From Thalassotalea loyana (GTDB taxonomy: Bacteria; Pseudomonadota; Gammaproteobacteria; Enterobacterales; Alteromonadaceae), in assembly GCF_030161435.1 (NCBI RefSeq), contig NZ_BSSV01000002.1, positions 310,001 through 374,000 of the forward strand: DNA of 64,000 bases, written 5' to 3'. The first letter of the stretch is position 1, and every line of letters starts with the position of its first letter. This document shows, piece by piece, positions 22,750 to 31,399 of this stretch. A model generated the notes under the pieces. It ran no database searches. It worked only from the letters and a program-made list of their open reading frames with translations, and was not told the DNA's origin. The translations under genes were made by a program, and so were the position numbers.

Positions 22750-24017
22750 CCAGCCTTATTGCGAGTAATCGGCGTAACGTTACTCGCTCGCCCTTGGATC
22801 TGTTCTAGCTTGTAAAACCACTGTCTATAAGCGTCGGCCATTTCTTCTAAATAATCATGATGGTTATAGTTCTTCAAAACGCCTTGTAATACGTGACCTA
22901 ACATTTTTTCACTATAGCGATCGTCAATCCTTAATTTCTCCCAATTTGTCCTAGCCGTTCGGCGTATATCATGCGTAGACCAGTGCTTGAATTTTTCCGG
23001 CTGCGGCCTGTGCTTATCAATCCAGGCGGTTAAATTATAGGGGATCCCAATATGGCTGCGATCACCAACGACGCGATCTTCTTCGGATTTTGAGCAAGGA
23101 AAAAGTAGCGTATTACTACTTGATAAATCAATCGCAAATTTAATGATTGGCACAAACTCGGGGATAATCGGCCGCTTAATGTCGTTGCCTGTTTTGCTAA
23201 TTTCTGCCGGCACCGTCCAAATACCTTTAACCAAGTCAAAGTGCTTAATTTCAGCTTGGCGCAGTTCACCGACGCGGCAGCCATAATAAAACAGCAACGT
23301 AAAAAGCGCTTTGTTCGCTGGCCGCAACATGCTTTTTTGTATTGCGGTAAAGATCAGGCTAATTTCATGATCAGCCAATACCCTGTCTTTGACGCGTCGC
23401 TTAATGCCGAAGTCTGTAGCGCTATATTCAACGAGTGGCAAGGTATCAATAAGCTTTGCCTTTTTCGCCCATTTAGAGGCTTGTTTAATCTCGCTAATAA
23501 GTGACCGGGCAGACTCGGGCTTCTCGTCGGCGACGTCTTGAATAAAGTTAATCCAATCGATAACCGGGATCTTGTCAAAATGTACCTTGCCAAATTTAGG
23601 AAGGATCCAGTAATTAACACGATTCATTAGCATGTTATTAGACTTTCGCTTACCAGCTGACGCGCTGCTGTACCACTGTTCGAAAACTTGCTTAACGGTT
23701 TGCCTTGATTGGATCCCGTCCTTCTCTATTAGTAAAACTTGCTTAGGATCTTCGTTTTTATCCAGATATTCAGCCAGGCGATCACGCTCTTTGCGCGCAG
23801 CTGCTAGCGGCATTTCGGGATATACGCCTAAATCAATCCGGCGCTGTGTGGATTTTTGTTTAACAACATCGAAGTAATAATAACGATATTGCCAGGTAAT
23901 TTTACCTTTTGGCGATACCCTGGCGGCGAGTCCGTCGCGTTTATCATCTTTAAAAATTTCCGTCTTTTCCCTGGGTGACTCGAAAACTTTTTCTAGCCAC
24001 TTGTTAGTAATGTTCAT
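22746..24017 (-). CDS. Tyrosine recombinase integrase
   Basis: 423 residues from ATG 24017, with AAGGGG 8 bases ahead; a TTG-started frame from 24056 is less likely. The N-terminal arm-binding domain (KDGLAARVSPKGKITWQYRY-like) is of the P4 type. Catalytic residues seen are R in YYGCRVGEL, K in ISKTGND, HDIRR, H in MLGHV and Y in NYNHHDY. It inserts the phage at the lepA site 230 bases away. Arm-type repeats lie just upstream at 24048-24108. Confidence 0.92.
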   Translation of the reverse strand: MNITNKWLEKVFESPREKTEIFKDDKRDGLAARVSPKGKITWQYRYYYFDVVKQKSTQRRIDLGVYPEMPLAAARKERDRLAEYLDKNEDPKQVLLIEKDGIQSRQTVKQVFEQWYSSASAGKRKSNNMLMNRVNYWILPKFGKVHFDKIPVIDWINFIQDVADEKPESARSLISEIKQASKWAKKAKLIDTLPLVEYSATDFGIKRRVKDRVLADHEISLIFTAIQKSMLRPANKALFTLLFYYGCRVGELRQAEIKHFDLVKGIWTVPAEISKTGNDIKRPIIPEFVPIIKFAIDLSSSNTLLFPCSKSEEDRVVGDRSHIGIPYNLTAWIDKHRPQPEKFKHWSTHDIRRTARTNWEKLRIDDRYSEKMLGHVLQGVLKNYNHHDYLEEMADAYRQWFYKLEQIQGRASNVTPITRNKAG

Positions 24018-24047
24018 GCCTTGCCCCTTCTGACCTACAAGCCCTAG

Positions 24048-24108
24048 CAAGTACAAATTTTAGTGAGATCCTGTCGGGATCGAAATTTTGTACTTGTTTT
24101 TGTACTTG
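24048..24108. promoter_or_regulatory. Repeated TGTACTTG elements, probable integrase arm sites
   Basis: CAAGTACAAATTTT (24048-24061) is inverted at 24083-24096 with one difference, and TTGTACTTG recurs at 24100-24108. GATCC and GGATC form a small dyad at 24067-24081 between them. Such repeats beside an integrase start usually bind its N-terminal domain and can also repress its promoter. Confidence 0.5.
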
Positions 24109-24233
24109 TTTTGCTTGGCTTAACTTACCTTAAAAGGTAAACAAAGGGAAACGAAAAGAAATGATTATTAACTGGTAAGGCGCATTAAAGCTGCTAAAAG
24201 TTTACTTTTTGACTAGGATCGTCAAGGGGTGTC

Positions 24234-24287
24234 TTATGGTCTATGATAAATGTGGGCAATGATTGAGAAGTTACGTATGTGTTTCAT
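24234..24287 (-). pseudogene. lepA: Orphan 5' end of lepA cut by prophage attR
   Basis: From ATG 24287 the minus strand reads MKHIRNFSIIAHI and then YHRP and a stop at 24234. LepA/EF4 begins MKNIRNFSIIAHIDHGKST, so thirteen codons match and the frame then departs exactly at the start of the G1 P-loop. lepA normally follows rseC in this order. The departure point (about 24,249-24,257) marks attR. The remainder of lepA should lie beyond the left end of the prophage. Confidence 0.88.
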
Positions 24288-24506
24288 TTATATATTTTCT
24301 AACCAATGTTGTTTCGATGACCTATCTTAAGTTTAGGTCATAGTGAGTGTTAGCACCTGCCAACACCAAATATCCGGATAATGGTTGCGAATTATAAACA
24401 AAAACAGAGGGCTATTCTTCTTTTTTCGTATTGTTAATCATGAATAATCGAGGAAAAGTGTAAAGAGCTTTGTCCTTATCACATAAAATGACGAAACAAC
24501 GGCTAG
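24288..24506 (-). promoter_or_regulatory. Host rseC-lepA intergenic region
   Basis: 219 bases between the rseC stop and the lepA start. TGACCTA (24318-24324) pairs with TAGGTCA (24334-24340), and GTGTT/AACAC around 24347-24367 can form a second stem. This stretch should carry the lepA-lepB promoter, now cut off from lepA and reading into the prophage integrase end. Confidence 0.4.
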
Positions 24507-24989
24507 TTAAGCACTGTGAATTTGTACGTCAATATCACTTGAAGGTATTTTTTTTAACAGGTACGGCGCCAAATTAGTTTGGTTATTTTTTTGATTCTCG
24601 ATGTATTTCGCAAGCCGAAAACCCAAGTAACCACCAATAAAGCCAAATAAGATTGAAAATATTTCATGAGTCGATTGCGCTATCGTGATCTGCCCAATCC
24701 CAGAAAACGTGATTAAAAAGATTAAAGGAAGTCCATAAACACGAGCCAAACTCGACATCAATCTGCCTTGAGGAATTGCAATAATCACTTTATCACCAAC
24801 TTTTAAGGAAGGTTTGAAGTCTTTGGTTGGTAGTCTCAATGATAAGTTTTTTTGAGGAAACGCTTTCGCAACCTGTCCGCTGCCACAAGTATCGATTTGT
24901 TGGCAGCTTGAACATGTTGATTTAATTTCACTTGTCACCTCAACCCAGTCGTCCTCAACTGAGTTAACGGTCGCAGTTTCTTCGATCAC
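24507..24989 (-). CDS. rseC: RseC, SoxR-reducing/sigma-E regulatory membrane protein
   Basis: 160 residues. The N-terminal cytosolic part has cysteines C26, C29 and C35 (TCSSCQQIDTCGSG), the RseC cluster-binding pattern. Two transmembrane segments lie near 82-105 and 112-132. Family members modulate sigma-E and belong to electron-transfer systems that reduce SoxR. Last gene of rpoE-rseA-rseB-rseC. Its ATG overlaps the rseB stop. Confidence 0.92.
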   Translation of the reverse strand: MIEETATVNSVEDDWVEVTSEIKSTCSSCQQIDTCGSGQVAKAFPQKNLSLRLPTKDFKPSLKVGDKVIIAIPQGRLMSSLARVYGLPLIFLITFSGIGQITIAQSTHEIFSILFGFIGGYLGFRLAKYIENQKNNQTNLAPYLLKKIPSSDIDVQIHSA

Positions 24990-25945
24990 TGAATACTCTG
25001 TAATTTAAATTGTATTGATTCAGCCATAAGTTTAGCAGTAGCCGTTGGTATTTTACCAACCACACTGACTTCGAAACCGTTGTTTACTTGGTTGTAAACT
25101 ATGGTTGCTCCATCTCTAACAAACTCTGGAGCTCTTTGTTTATCGCTACTTTGCGTAACATACACTGACACGTCAACTAAACCGTCACTAAAAAGCATAA
25201 ACTCAGCGGGCTGTTTTAACAGGTTAATACGATGACGATTTACACGTTTCCTTTCGAAACCCATCGGTAACCAACCAACTTGCCAATTTAGTTCTAAATC
25301 ACTGTTAGCGCTTGGTAATTCAATAACATTAGGTAATGTCATTTCGTTTACTTGATTTAGCTGGTTTGGCATATTTTCTGGCAGTTCTAGATAGGTAAAC
25401 TGTACCTGTTCAAGTAATTGCCCTTTTGATGTTAGCAATGCCATTTTAAGTAACATGCCTGACTCTTCATCTAACCAAACCCAATGCCCTAAACGATGTG
25501 GGTCTTTCGAAACAATACGGATTAATTGGGCAGCGCGACCTAAAATGCGAGAACGACCGACACTCACAAAGTCGTAATATTGATTTAACTGGGTGATATC
25601 ACCACTAAAAATTGACGGAATAGGTCCCGATATTTGGTTTGTAGCTAGTGAATATGCTGGCAACCCTGGTTCGATATAACTAACAATTTCGCCCTTGCGA
25701 AGAATATCTTTGCGAGGCCCATTGAGTAACGAAAGAATTTCAAGTTGCTCACCTTGTTCATCAATGCCGTGAGCCCAGTGGTATGGCTCAGCTTGATTGT
25801 TTTTGACAACAACAAAAGCTGTTGAAAAATGGCGTTGGTTTAAGGTTTCAGAAAGGCGGTTTAACCAAGCACTTGCGTCTTGGGCGTCATTTGCTATTGA
25901 GCCAAATGAACTCAATAGCAAAGATAAAACTAACACATATTTCAT
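24986..25945 (-). CDS. rseB: RseB, periplasmic sigma-E regulator
   Basis: 319 residues with signal peptide MKYVLVLSLLLSSFGSIANDA. The LolA-like MucB/RseB domain shows HFSTAFVVVKNNQAEPYHWA and GPRKDILRKGEIVSYIEP. RseB binds RseA in the periplasm and shields it from DegS until lipopolysaccharide intermediates or misfolded porins release it. The start overlaps the rseA stop. Confidence 0.93.
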   Translation of the reverse strand: MKYVLVLSLLLSSFGSIANDAQDASAWLNRLSETLNQRHFSTAFVVVKNNQAEPYHWAHGIDEQGEQLEILSLLNGPRKDILRKGEIVSYIEPGLPAYSLATNQISGPIPSIFSGDITQLNQYYDFVSVGRSRILGRAAQLIRIVSKDPHRLGHWVWLDEESGMLLKMALLTSKGQLLEQVQFTYLELPENMPNQLNQVNEMTLPNVIELPSANSDLELNWQVGWLPMGFERKRVNRHRINLLKQPAEFMLFSDGLVDVSVYVTQSSDKQRAPEFVRDGATIVYNQVNNGFEVSVVGKIPTATAKLMAESIQFKLQSIQ

Positions 25946-26553
25946 TAATTATTTTCTACTTCAGCTTCTTTTACTTCAACAGTTGACTGTTTAGATTGAG
26001 GTGCTTGAGATAATAACTTAATTTGTTGCTGGTGATCAGCTAATAATGCTTGGAATCTACGTTGTTGCTCAATGTAAGCTTGCTTCTGTGAAACTTTTGG
26101 TTGATTTACATTGTAGCTAACTGGGCTCGTAATCCCTGAGATAGGGTTGGTGCGAGCAACTTCGCTTGGCGAAAAAGGCTCGTTTTGAGCAACGTTTTGT
26201 TGTACGCCTAAAATCATCAAACCAGCTGCCGACGCTGCTATCGCCACTTGACCTGCTGGCTTAACAAACTGTACCAAGTTATCTTTAACCTTTTGCGTAA
26301 ACGACGGCTTGGCTTTCGGTGCTAAAACAGTTGGTTCGAGCGCAATCGCTGCTGCAATACTTTGCGATACATCGATCAGTTGTTCTGGGGTTGTTTCGTT
26401 ACGAATGGCATCACCGGCGAGGTGGTACTGCTTCCAAGTATCAGACAACGTTTCATCAGCTAAAATTGCATCTAACTGTGCATCGAGATCATCAATATTC
26501 TCTAGCTCGTTATCTACAATGGCTGACATTGTCTCAAACTTATTTTCACTCAT
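25945..26553 (-). CDS. rseA: RseA, anti-sigma-E factor
   Basis: 202 residues. The N-terminal sigma-binding domain reads FETMSAIVDNELENIDDLDA then DTWKQYHLAGDAIRNETTP. One transmembrane segment lies near 97-117 (AIAASAAGLMILGVQ), and the C-terminal periplasmic part is Gln-rich. It holds RpoE at the inner membrane until cut by DegS and RseP. It lies 18 bases downstream of rpoE. Confidence 0.93.
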   Translation of the reverse strand: MSENKFETMSAIVDNELENIDDLDAQLDAILADETLSDTWKQYHLAGDAIRNETTPEQLIDVSQSIAAAIALEPTVLAPKAKPSFTQKVKDNLVQFVKPAGQVAIAASAAGLMILGVQQNVAQNEPFSPSEVARTNPISGITSPVSYNVNQPKVSQKQAYIEQQRRFQALLADHQQQIKLLSQAPQSKQSTVEVKEAEVENN

Positions 26554-26571
26554 ACATTTTACCTTTTTCTT

Positions 26572-27153
26572 TTAGCGTCGAAGTAATGGTCTAATTTGCT
26601 TATCTACTGCTTCACGTGCTCTAAAAATCCTAGACCTTACCGTGCCCACAGGACAATCCATTTCAATCGCAATTTCTTCATAACTTAACCCATCTAATTC
26701 ACGCAGCTTAATTGCTACACGTAAATCTTCTGGTAATTTATCTATCGTACGAAATAAAACTTCTTGAATTTCGTCCGTTAATAATAACTTTTCAGGTGAT
26801 GCACTCTCTTTCAGTACATCCGAGCTGTCGTAAACTTCAGCATCAGCAACATCAATATCGGCTGGGCTGTTAGGTTTTCGACTGCTAGCTACAATGTGGT
26901 TTTTTGCGCAGTTAACAGCAATTCGATAAAGCCATGTATAAAACGCACTATCACCTCTAAAATTTGGCAAAGCACGATATGCTTTAATAAATGCTTCTTG
27001 CACTATATCTGCAACATCGCTTTGGTTCTTCACATAGCGAGATACCAAACTAGCAACTTTGTTTTGATACTTAGTTACCAGCAGGTTAAATGCATTTTTA
27101 TCACCACGTTGTACCTTTTCAACCAACAATTGGTCAACGTTCTGTTCGCTCAT
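26572..27153 (-). CDS. rpoE: RNA polymerase sigma-E factor
   Basis: 193 residues. Region 2 includes SDVADIVQEAFIKAYRALPN and GDSAFYTWLYRIAVN. Region 4 reads GLSYEEIAIEMDCPVGTVRS then RIFRAREAVDKQ. Full length matches E. coli RpoE. It controls envelope stress genes. A sequence matching the sigma-E consensus lies upstream at 27217-27246, pointing to self-activation. Divergent to nadB, the usual arrangement. Confidence 0.96.
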   Translation of the reverse strand: MSEQNVDQLLVEKVQRGDKNAFNLLVTKYQNKVASLVSRYVKNQSDVADIVQEAFIKAYRALPNFRGDSAFYTWLYRIAVNCAKNHIVASSRKPNSPADIDVADAEVYDSSDVLKESASPEKLLLTDEIQEVLFRTIDKLPEDLRVAIKLRELDGLSYEEIAIEMDCPVGTVRSRIFRAREAVDKQIRPLLRR

Positions 27154-27216
27154 TTGAGCTCGTTCTCCTACATACTACTAATTTGTTTTTATAGTTGGCT
27201 CAAAGCAAACGCACAA

Positions 27217-27246
27217 TTTAGGACTATGATAATTATAGAAAGTTCG
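27217..27246 (-). promoter_or_regulatory. Candidate sigma-E promoter of the rpoE operon
   Basis: On the minus strand CGAACTT (27240-27246), 16 bases, then TCCTAAA (27217-27223), close to the sigma-E pattern GAACTT-N16-TCtgA. It lies 64 bases before the rpoE ATG. Confidence 0.5.
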
Positions 27247-27292
27247 AAAATATTTTATTTTTTTTTAATTTAGTATTTTAAACCATATGGAT

Positions 27293-27313
27293 TACGCATT
27301 TATTCTATGCGTA
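27293..27313. promoter_or_regulatory. Inverted repeat ahead of nadB
   Basis: TACGCAT (27293-27299) and ATGCGTA (27307-27313) are perfect inverted arms with a 7-base spacer, 56 bases before the nadB start. It may be an operator for an NAD-responsive or other regulator. None is identified. Confidence 0.35.
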
Positions 27314-27368
27314 TTATCAAATTAACGGTAAAATAATCCCTATTATAGTACCCGAATTTCTTTGATTT

Positions 27369-28964
27369 ATGAATCAACAACATAATTGTGACGTGTTAAT
27401 TATCGGTAGCGGTGCTGCTGGATTGTCGCTTGCTCTTCATTTAGCTAAAAATGCAGACGTTATCATCCTGAGCAAAGGTCCCGTTACAGAAGGCTCAACC
27501 TATTACGCACAAGGCGGTATCGCCGCAGTATTTGATGAAAATGACTCGGTTGATTCCCATGTAGAAGATACGTTAATTGCCGGTGCAGGCATATGTAATG
27601 AAGACGCCGTTCGTTTTACAGCAGAAAATGCTCAAACCTGTATGCAATGGTTAATCAATCAAGGCGTCGAATTTGATCATGAAATCAATGATGAAGGCGA
27701 AAAACGATACCACCTAACACGTGAAGGTGGTCACTCACATCGTCGAATTTTGCACTCTGCTGATACCACGGGTAAAGCGATTCAAACAACATTAGTCGAT
27801 CGCGTTAAAGCCCATACGCGTATTCGCGTATTTGAGCGCTACAACGCAATAGACCTAATTACTGAACAAGCAAATAAAACGAAAGCCTGCATTGGTGCTT
27901 ACATTTGGAATCGCAACATTGAAAAAGTAGAAGCGATTCACGCCAAAAAAATTATTTTGGCTACAGGCGGTGCAAGTAAAGTTTATCAATATACATCTAA
28001 CCCTGATGTCGCCAGCGGTGATGGTATCGCCATGGCATGGCGTGCTGGGTGTCGAGTTGCAAACATGGAATTTAATCAATTCCATCCAACGTGTTTGTTC
28101 CACCCAAAAGCTGGGACATTTCTATTAACCGAAGCCTTGCGCGGTGAAGGGGCAATATTACGTCGCCCTGACGGTAGCCGATTTATGCCAGAGTTTGATG
28201 AGCGTGCAGAGCTTGCGCCGCGAGATATCGTTGCCCGTGCTATTGATTACGAAATGAAACGTCTTGGTGCCGACTGCATGTTTCTCGACATAAGCCACAA
28301 AAGTGCTGACTTTATCCAGCAGCACTTCCCCAACATTTATGAAAAAACCCGTGCACTAGGGATGGATATGACAAAAGAGCCTTTACCTGTTGTACCGGCT
28401 GCGCACTACACCTGTGGTGGTGTCATGATAGACAAGCACGGCCGTACCGATATTGAAAACCTATATGCCATTGGTGAAGTCTCATATACAGGTTTACACG
28501 GCGCCAATCGGATGGCAAGTAACTCGTTACTTGAATGCTTAGTCTATGCGAGAGCCGCTGCCCTCGACATTGAACGTGTTATTGATCATCGAAGCAAATA
28601 CAAAAAGTTGCCTAAATGGGATGAGTCTCGTGTTACAGATTCAGACGAAGAAGTCGTTATTCAACACAACTGGCATGAATTACGCCTTTTCATGTGGGAT
28701 TATGTCGGTATTGTTCGGACGACTAAGCGACTCGAGCGAGCATTACACCGCGTTGAATTATTGCAAAGAGAAATTAGCGAATATTATGTCAACTTTAAAG
28801 TGAGCAATAACTTACTTGAGTTGCGTAATCTAGTGCAGGTCGCGGAGCTCATTATCCGCAGTGCAATGGAGCGAAAAGAAAGTCGCGGTTTACACTTTAC
28901 ATTAGATTACCCTGATCTTTCTGAAAATTCAGCTGAAACAGTGTTAACGCCCAATGAAAGCTAA
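27369..28964 (+). CDS. nadB: L-aspartate oxidase
   Basis: 531 residues. The FAD site is [15 protein letters not shown] near residue 10. The substrate region has [25 protein letters not shown] and [10 protein letters not shown], and [18 protein letters not shown] closes the FAD domain. It oxidises aspartate to iminoaspartate, the first step of NAD synthesis with NadA. Its stop overlaps the convergent ygfX stop (28961-28963). Confidence 0.96.
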   Translation: MNQQHNCDVLIIGSGAAGLSLALHLAKNADVIILSKGPVTEGSTYYAQGGIAAVFDENDSVDSHVEDTLIAGAGICNEDAVRFTAENAQTCMQWLINQGVEFDHEINDEGEKRYHLTREGGHSHRRILHSADTTGKAIQTTLVDRVKAHTRIRVFERYNAIDLITEQANKTKACIGAYIWNRNIEKVEAIHAKKIILATGGASKVYQYTSNPDVASGDGIAMAWRAGCRVANMEFNQFHPTCLFHPKAGTFLLTEALRGEGAILRRPDGSRFMPEFDERAELAPRDIVARAIDYEMKRLGADCMFLDISHKSADFIQQHFPNIYEKTRALGMDMTKEPLPVVPAAHYTCGGVMIDKHGRTDIENLYAIGEVSYTGLHGANRMASNSLLECLVYARAAALDIERVIDHRSKYKKLPKWDESRVTDSDEEVVIQHNWHELRLFMWDYVGIVRTTKRLERALHRVELLQREISEYYVNFKVSNNLLELRNLVQVAELIIRSAMERKESRGLHFTLDYPDLSENSAETVLTPNES

Positions 28965-29452
28965 TGACGTTTTAATTGATTCATGATTCTTAGAAGTCGT
29001 CGGTAATCAACATCTGACATACTATCTTTAAAAATAAACCAAGCATATTTTTGCTTGGTTTTTTGTTCCTGCCAGCACATTCGAGCGCCAAACCAGAATA
29101 CTAGGCTTGTCGAATTTAGTTCTCCTGTAGTAATCGAATCATTGCTCTTTTCATAAAATGAAATGGCACCATTTTCAAATAATCGGAATTGGCTTGCAAT
29201 ACGTTCATCGCCAATGAGTTTTTGCGTCCATATTGCAAATGTAGTCGTCCAGGACCAACACGCTAGGTATTGCCATAGCGCCACTAAGACTACATAGACA
29301 ATTAAATAATAAATGAATGTTTTAGGGGTGAAAAAAGAGAAGACGACGATGCCATAGAGGATATGAAGGCACGCCAATAACGGAAAATTAGAGTGCCTTA
29401 TCGTTAAATTATGACTTTTTAACTCGATTGAGGATATGTTGAACCATGTCAT
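28961..29452 (-). CDS. YgfX/CptA-like membrane protein
   Basis: 163 residues. Two transmembrane segments ([17 protein letters not shown], and [20 protein letters not shown]) are followed by a soluble tail, the layout of YgfX (CptA), which is encoded with SdhE/YgfY. YgfX has been described as a membrane toxin affecting MreB and FtsZ with YgfY as partner. It overlaps sdhE by 44 bases. Assigned by layout and neighbour. Confidence 0.7.
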   Translation of the reverse strand: MTWFNISSIELKSHNLTIRHSNFPLLACLHILYGIVVFSFFTPKTFIYYLIVYVVLVALWQYLACWSWTTTFAIWTQKLIGDERIASQFRLFENGAISFYEKSNDSITTGELNSTSLVFWFGARMCWQEQKTKQKYAWFIFKDSMSDVDYRRLLRIMNQLKRH

Positions 29453-29663
29453 TTAATTCTGCGTCCTTACAGATTTCATGTCCCATAAACCATGCAAAGA
29501 GTTCCGGATCTTCACATTCTAGTAAACGTTCAAATGTAGCTTTTTGTTTGTCCGATAGATCATCAAAGGCTTCGTCCACAAACGGCATAAACAATATATC
29601 AAGTTCTAACATACCGCGACGACATGCCCAACGTAATCTGGCTTTATTCTCACTTAACGACAT
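29409..29663 (-). CDS. sdhE: SdhE, FAD assembly factor for succinate dehydrogenase
   Basis: 84 residues from ATG 29663, with AAGG 6 bases ahead; the frame can be read from 29696 but without a binding site. KARLRWACRRGMLELDILF carries the RGxxELD motif essential for attaching FAD to SdhA, and LLECEDPELFAWFMG is also conserved. Encoded with ygfX as in most gammaproteobacteria. Confidence 0.92.
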   Translation of the reverse strand: MSLSENKARLRWACRRGMLELDILFMPFVDEAFDDLSDKQKATFERLLECEDPELFAWFMGHEICKDAELNDMVQHILNRVKKS

Positions 29664-29848
29664 AGAGGACCTTATTTTTATTACCAGTAAATACAAGTTA
29701 ATCTGAACTCAGGCGAAATATGTAAATTACCTAGGCTAGATTGCTCTTTAGATTCTACCAATTAAATACGAAAAAAACTTGTCTACGGTTGTTTTTTTTC
29801 ACTTTACCCTCACTCTATAAGTATTCTCATCATTCAAAAGTGATAAAT

Positions 29849-30808
29849 ATGACTCAAGCATTGCCCTCATTAGCGCAACTACCTGAAGTATTCAGTTTAG
29901 AATTAACGCAACTTTCTGCAATAAGCCTTACCGGTGAAGAACAAAATCACTACCTCCAAGGCCAAGTAACTTGTGACGTTTTGTCGTTAGCGGACTCCAA
30001 ACTTTTAACTGGCGCTCATTGTAATGCAAAAGGAAAAGTGTTTAGTGTTTTTAGATTATTCAACGCTGATGGGCGCAATCTTCTGCTTCAGCCTAAAACA
30101 ACGTTAGAAGCGTCTTTGAAAGAACTTCAAAAATTTGGAGTTTTTGCAAAAGTAGATATTGCTGAAACATCAGATTTGAAGTTTTATGCTGTTGCAGGTA
30201 GCAAGAGTGCAGAAGCTATTGGGAAAATTGTATCGACTGTTCCTGATAGTCTGACACCTGTTGTAGAAGAACAGGATGTCGTTGTCTTGTACATAGGCGG
30301 AGAAACTGATCGATATGTTATTGCGACACAAAAAGCATATACAGATGTAATTGATGCAGGCATTACTAAACTTCACCAAGATGTTTGGCAACTACTAGAA
30401 ATAACAGATGGCTTCCCTTACATGGCAGAGTCTCATGTTGATCAATATGTTCCACAAATGCTTAACCTTCAAGCTATCGGTGCAATTAGTTTTAACAAAG
30501 GCTGCTACTTAGGCCAAGAAACCGTCGCAAGAATGCAATATTTAGGCAAAAACAAACGTGCACTTTTCTCACTGGTTAGCCAATCAAATGTGCCATTAGA
30601 AAATATTACCTTGTTGGAACAACAACTCGGTGAAAACTGGCGAAAAGCTGGTGATGTATTAGCCTCTTATCACGCAGATAACGGCGAAGTATACTTACAA
30701 GGTGTATTGGCAAGCGATATTGAAGTTGAAACAGCACTTCGAGCTAAAGAGCAAACATCTTTGCTATGCAAAATTAAACCTTTACCATATTCAACTGAAA
30801 TTAAATAA
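29849..30808 (+). CDS. ygfZ: YgfZ/GcvT-domain folate-binding protein
   Basis: 319 residues from ATG 29849. The first 36 codons of the longer frame are unlikely to be used. GAISFNKGCYLGQETVARMQ contains the KGCYxGQE signature with its conserved cysteine near residue 218. YgfZ uses folate to support iron-sulfur enzymes such as MiaB. Next to sdhE/ygfX, the E. coli order. Confidence 0.92.
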   Translation: MTQALPSLAQLPEVFSLELTQLSAISLTGEEQNHYLQGQVTCDVLSLADSKLLTGAHCNAKGKVFSVFRLFNADGRNLLLQPKTTLEASLKELQKFGVFAKVDIAETSDLKFYAVAGSKSAEAIGKIVSTVPDSLTPVVEEQDVVVLYIGGETDRYVIATQKAYTDVIDAGITKLHQDVWQLLEITDGFPYMAESHVDQYVPQMLNLQAIGAISFNKGCYLGQETVARMQYLGKNKRALFSLVSQSNVPLENITLLEQQLGENWRKAGDVLASYHADNGEVYLQGVLASDIEVETALRAKEQTSLLCKIKPLPYSTEIK

Positions 30809-30827
30809 ATAACTGAAGAGACCTTTT

Positions 30828-31343
30828 ATGAAAATTGAACAAAACAAAGTTGTGATCATGCACTATGCCGTAATGGATAGTGAAGATACTTTAATTGATA
30901 GCTCATATGATCACAGCCCATTGGCAATTATCCACGGTACGGGTTATTTGATTCCAGGCCTAGAAAAAGCACTAATAGGCCATGAAGCAAAAGATACTTT
31001 CGAAGTATCAGTAGCTGCTGATGACGCATATGGCCAGCGCCATGACGAGCTTGTTCAAACTGTTTCTCGTGAACTGATGCAAGGTGTTGAAGACTTGGAA
31101 GTAAGTACACAACTTCGTGCCTCAACCGATCAAGGCGAGCAAACAGTTATTGTGATTGACGTTAATGACGATGAAATCACGGTTGATGGCAACCACCCAT
31201 TAGCTGGTATCGACTTAAAATTCGACGTTGAAATTTTAGAAGTTCGTGAAGCGACTGAAGAAGAATTGGCAACAGGGCAAGTTGCTCCTGAAAAGGCAAG
31301 CTGCTGTGGGCCATCTGATGATGAAGGCGGTTGTTGCGATTAA
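30828..31343 (+). CDS. slyD: SlyD-type FKBP peptidyl-prolyl isomerase
   Basis: 171 residues. The FKBP domain has VVIMHYAVMDSEDTLIDSS and GTGYLIPGLEKALIGHE, with the inserted chaperone flap in the middle. The C-terminal tail SCCGPSDDEGGCCD binds metal but is shorter and poorer in His than E. coli SlyD. It folds proteins and helps nickel delivery. A terminator follows at 31355. Confidence 0.9.
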   Translation: MKIEQNKVVIMHYAVMDSEDTLIDSSYDHSPLAIIHGTGYLIPGLEKALIGHEAKDTFEVSVAADDAYGQRHDELVQTVSRELMQGVEDLEVSTQLRASTDQGEQTVIVIDVNDDEITVDGNHPLAGIDLKFDVEILEVREATEEELATGQVAPEKASCCGPSDDEGGCCD

Positions 31344-31354
31344 AGCGCTTACAA

Positions 31355-31384
31355 AAAACCGGAGTTGATACTCCGGTTTTTTTT
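31355..31384. terminator. Bidirectional terminator between slyD and oadB
   Basis: AAAACCGGAG and CTCCGGTTTT form a 10-bp stem around TTGATA, with T runs on both strands. It serves the convergent slyD and oadB ends. Confidence 0.85.
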
Positions 31385-31399
31385 ACCCTAAATTGACGC

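Larger units (their letters stand above)
1..24257. mobile_element. Prophage, right-hand part (left end outside window)
   Basis: Contiguous phage genes fill this stretch: Mu-type protease, MuF head protein, DUF935 portal, terminase, lysis genes, Mor activator, O/P-like replication genes, CI-like repressor, RecE/RecT, adenine methyltransferase, AlpA-like proteins and a tyrosine integrase. The right boundary is set by the lepA start codons beginning at 24,287, which turn into foreign sequence at about 24,249-24,257. Tail genes and the left end are not in the window. The mix of Mu-type head genes with an integrase and lambda-type replication marks a mosaic element. No transposase (MuA) or MuB is seen here. 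Confidence 0.95.

Noticed and set aside
28961-29663. SdhE-YgfX as a free-standing toxin-antitoxin system
   Set aside because: It is the conserved chromosomal pair next to ygfZ; SdhE is a flavin assembly factor, so it is not an acquired defence module.
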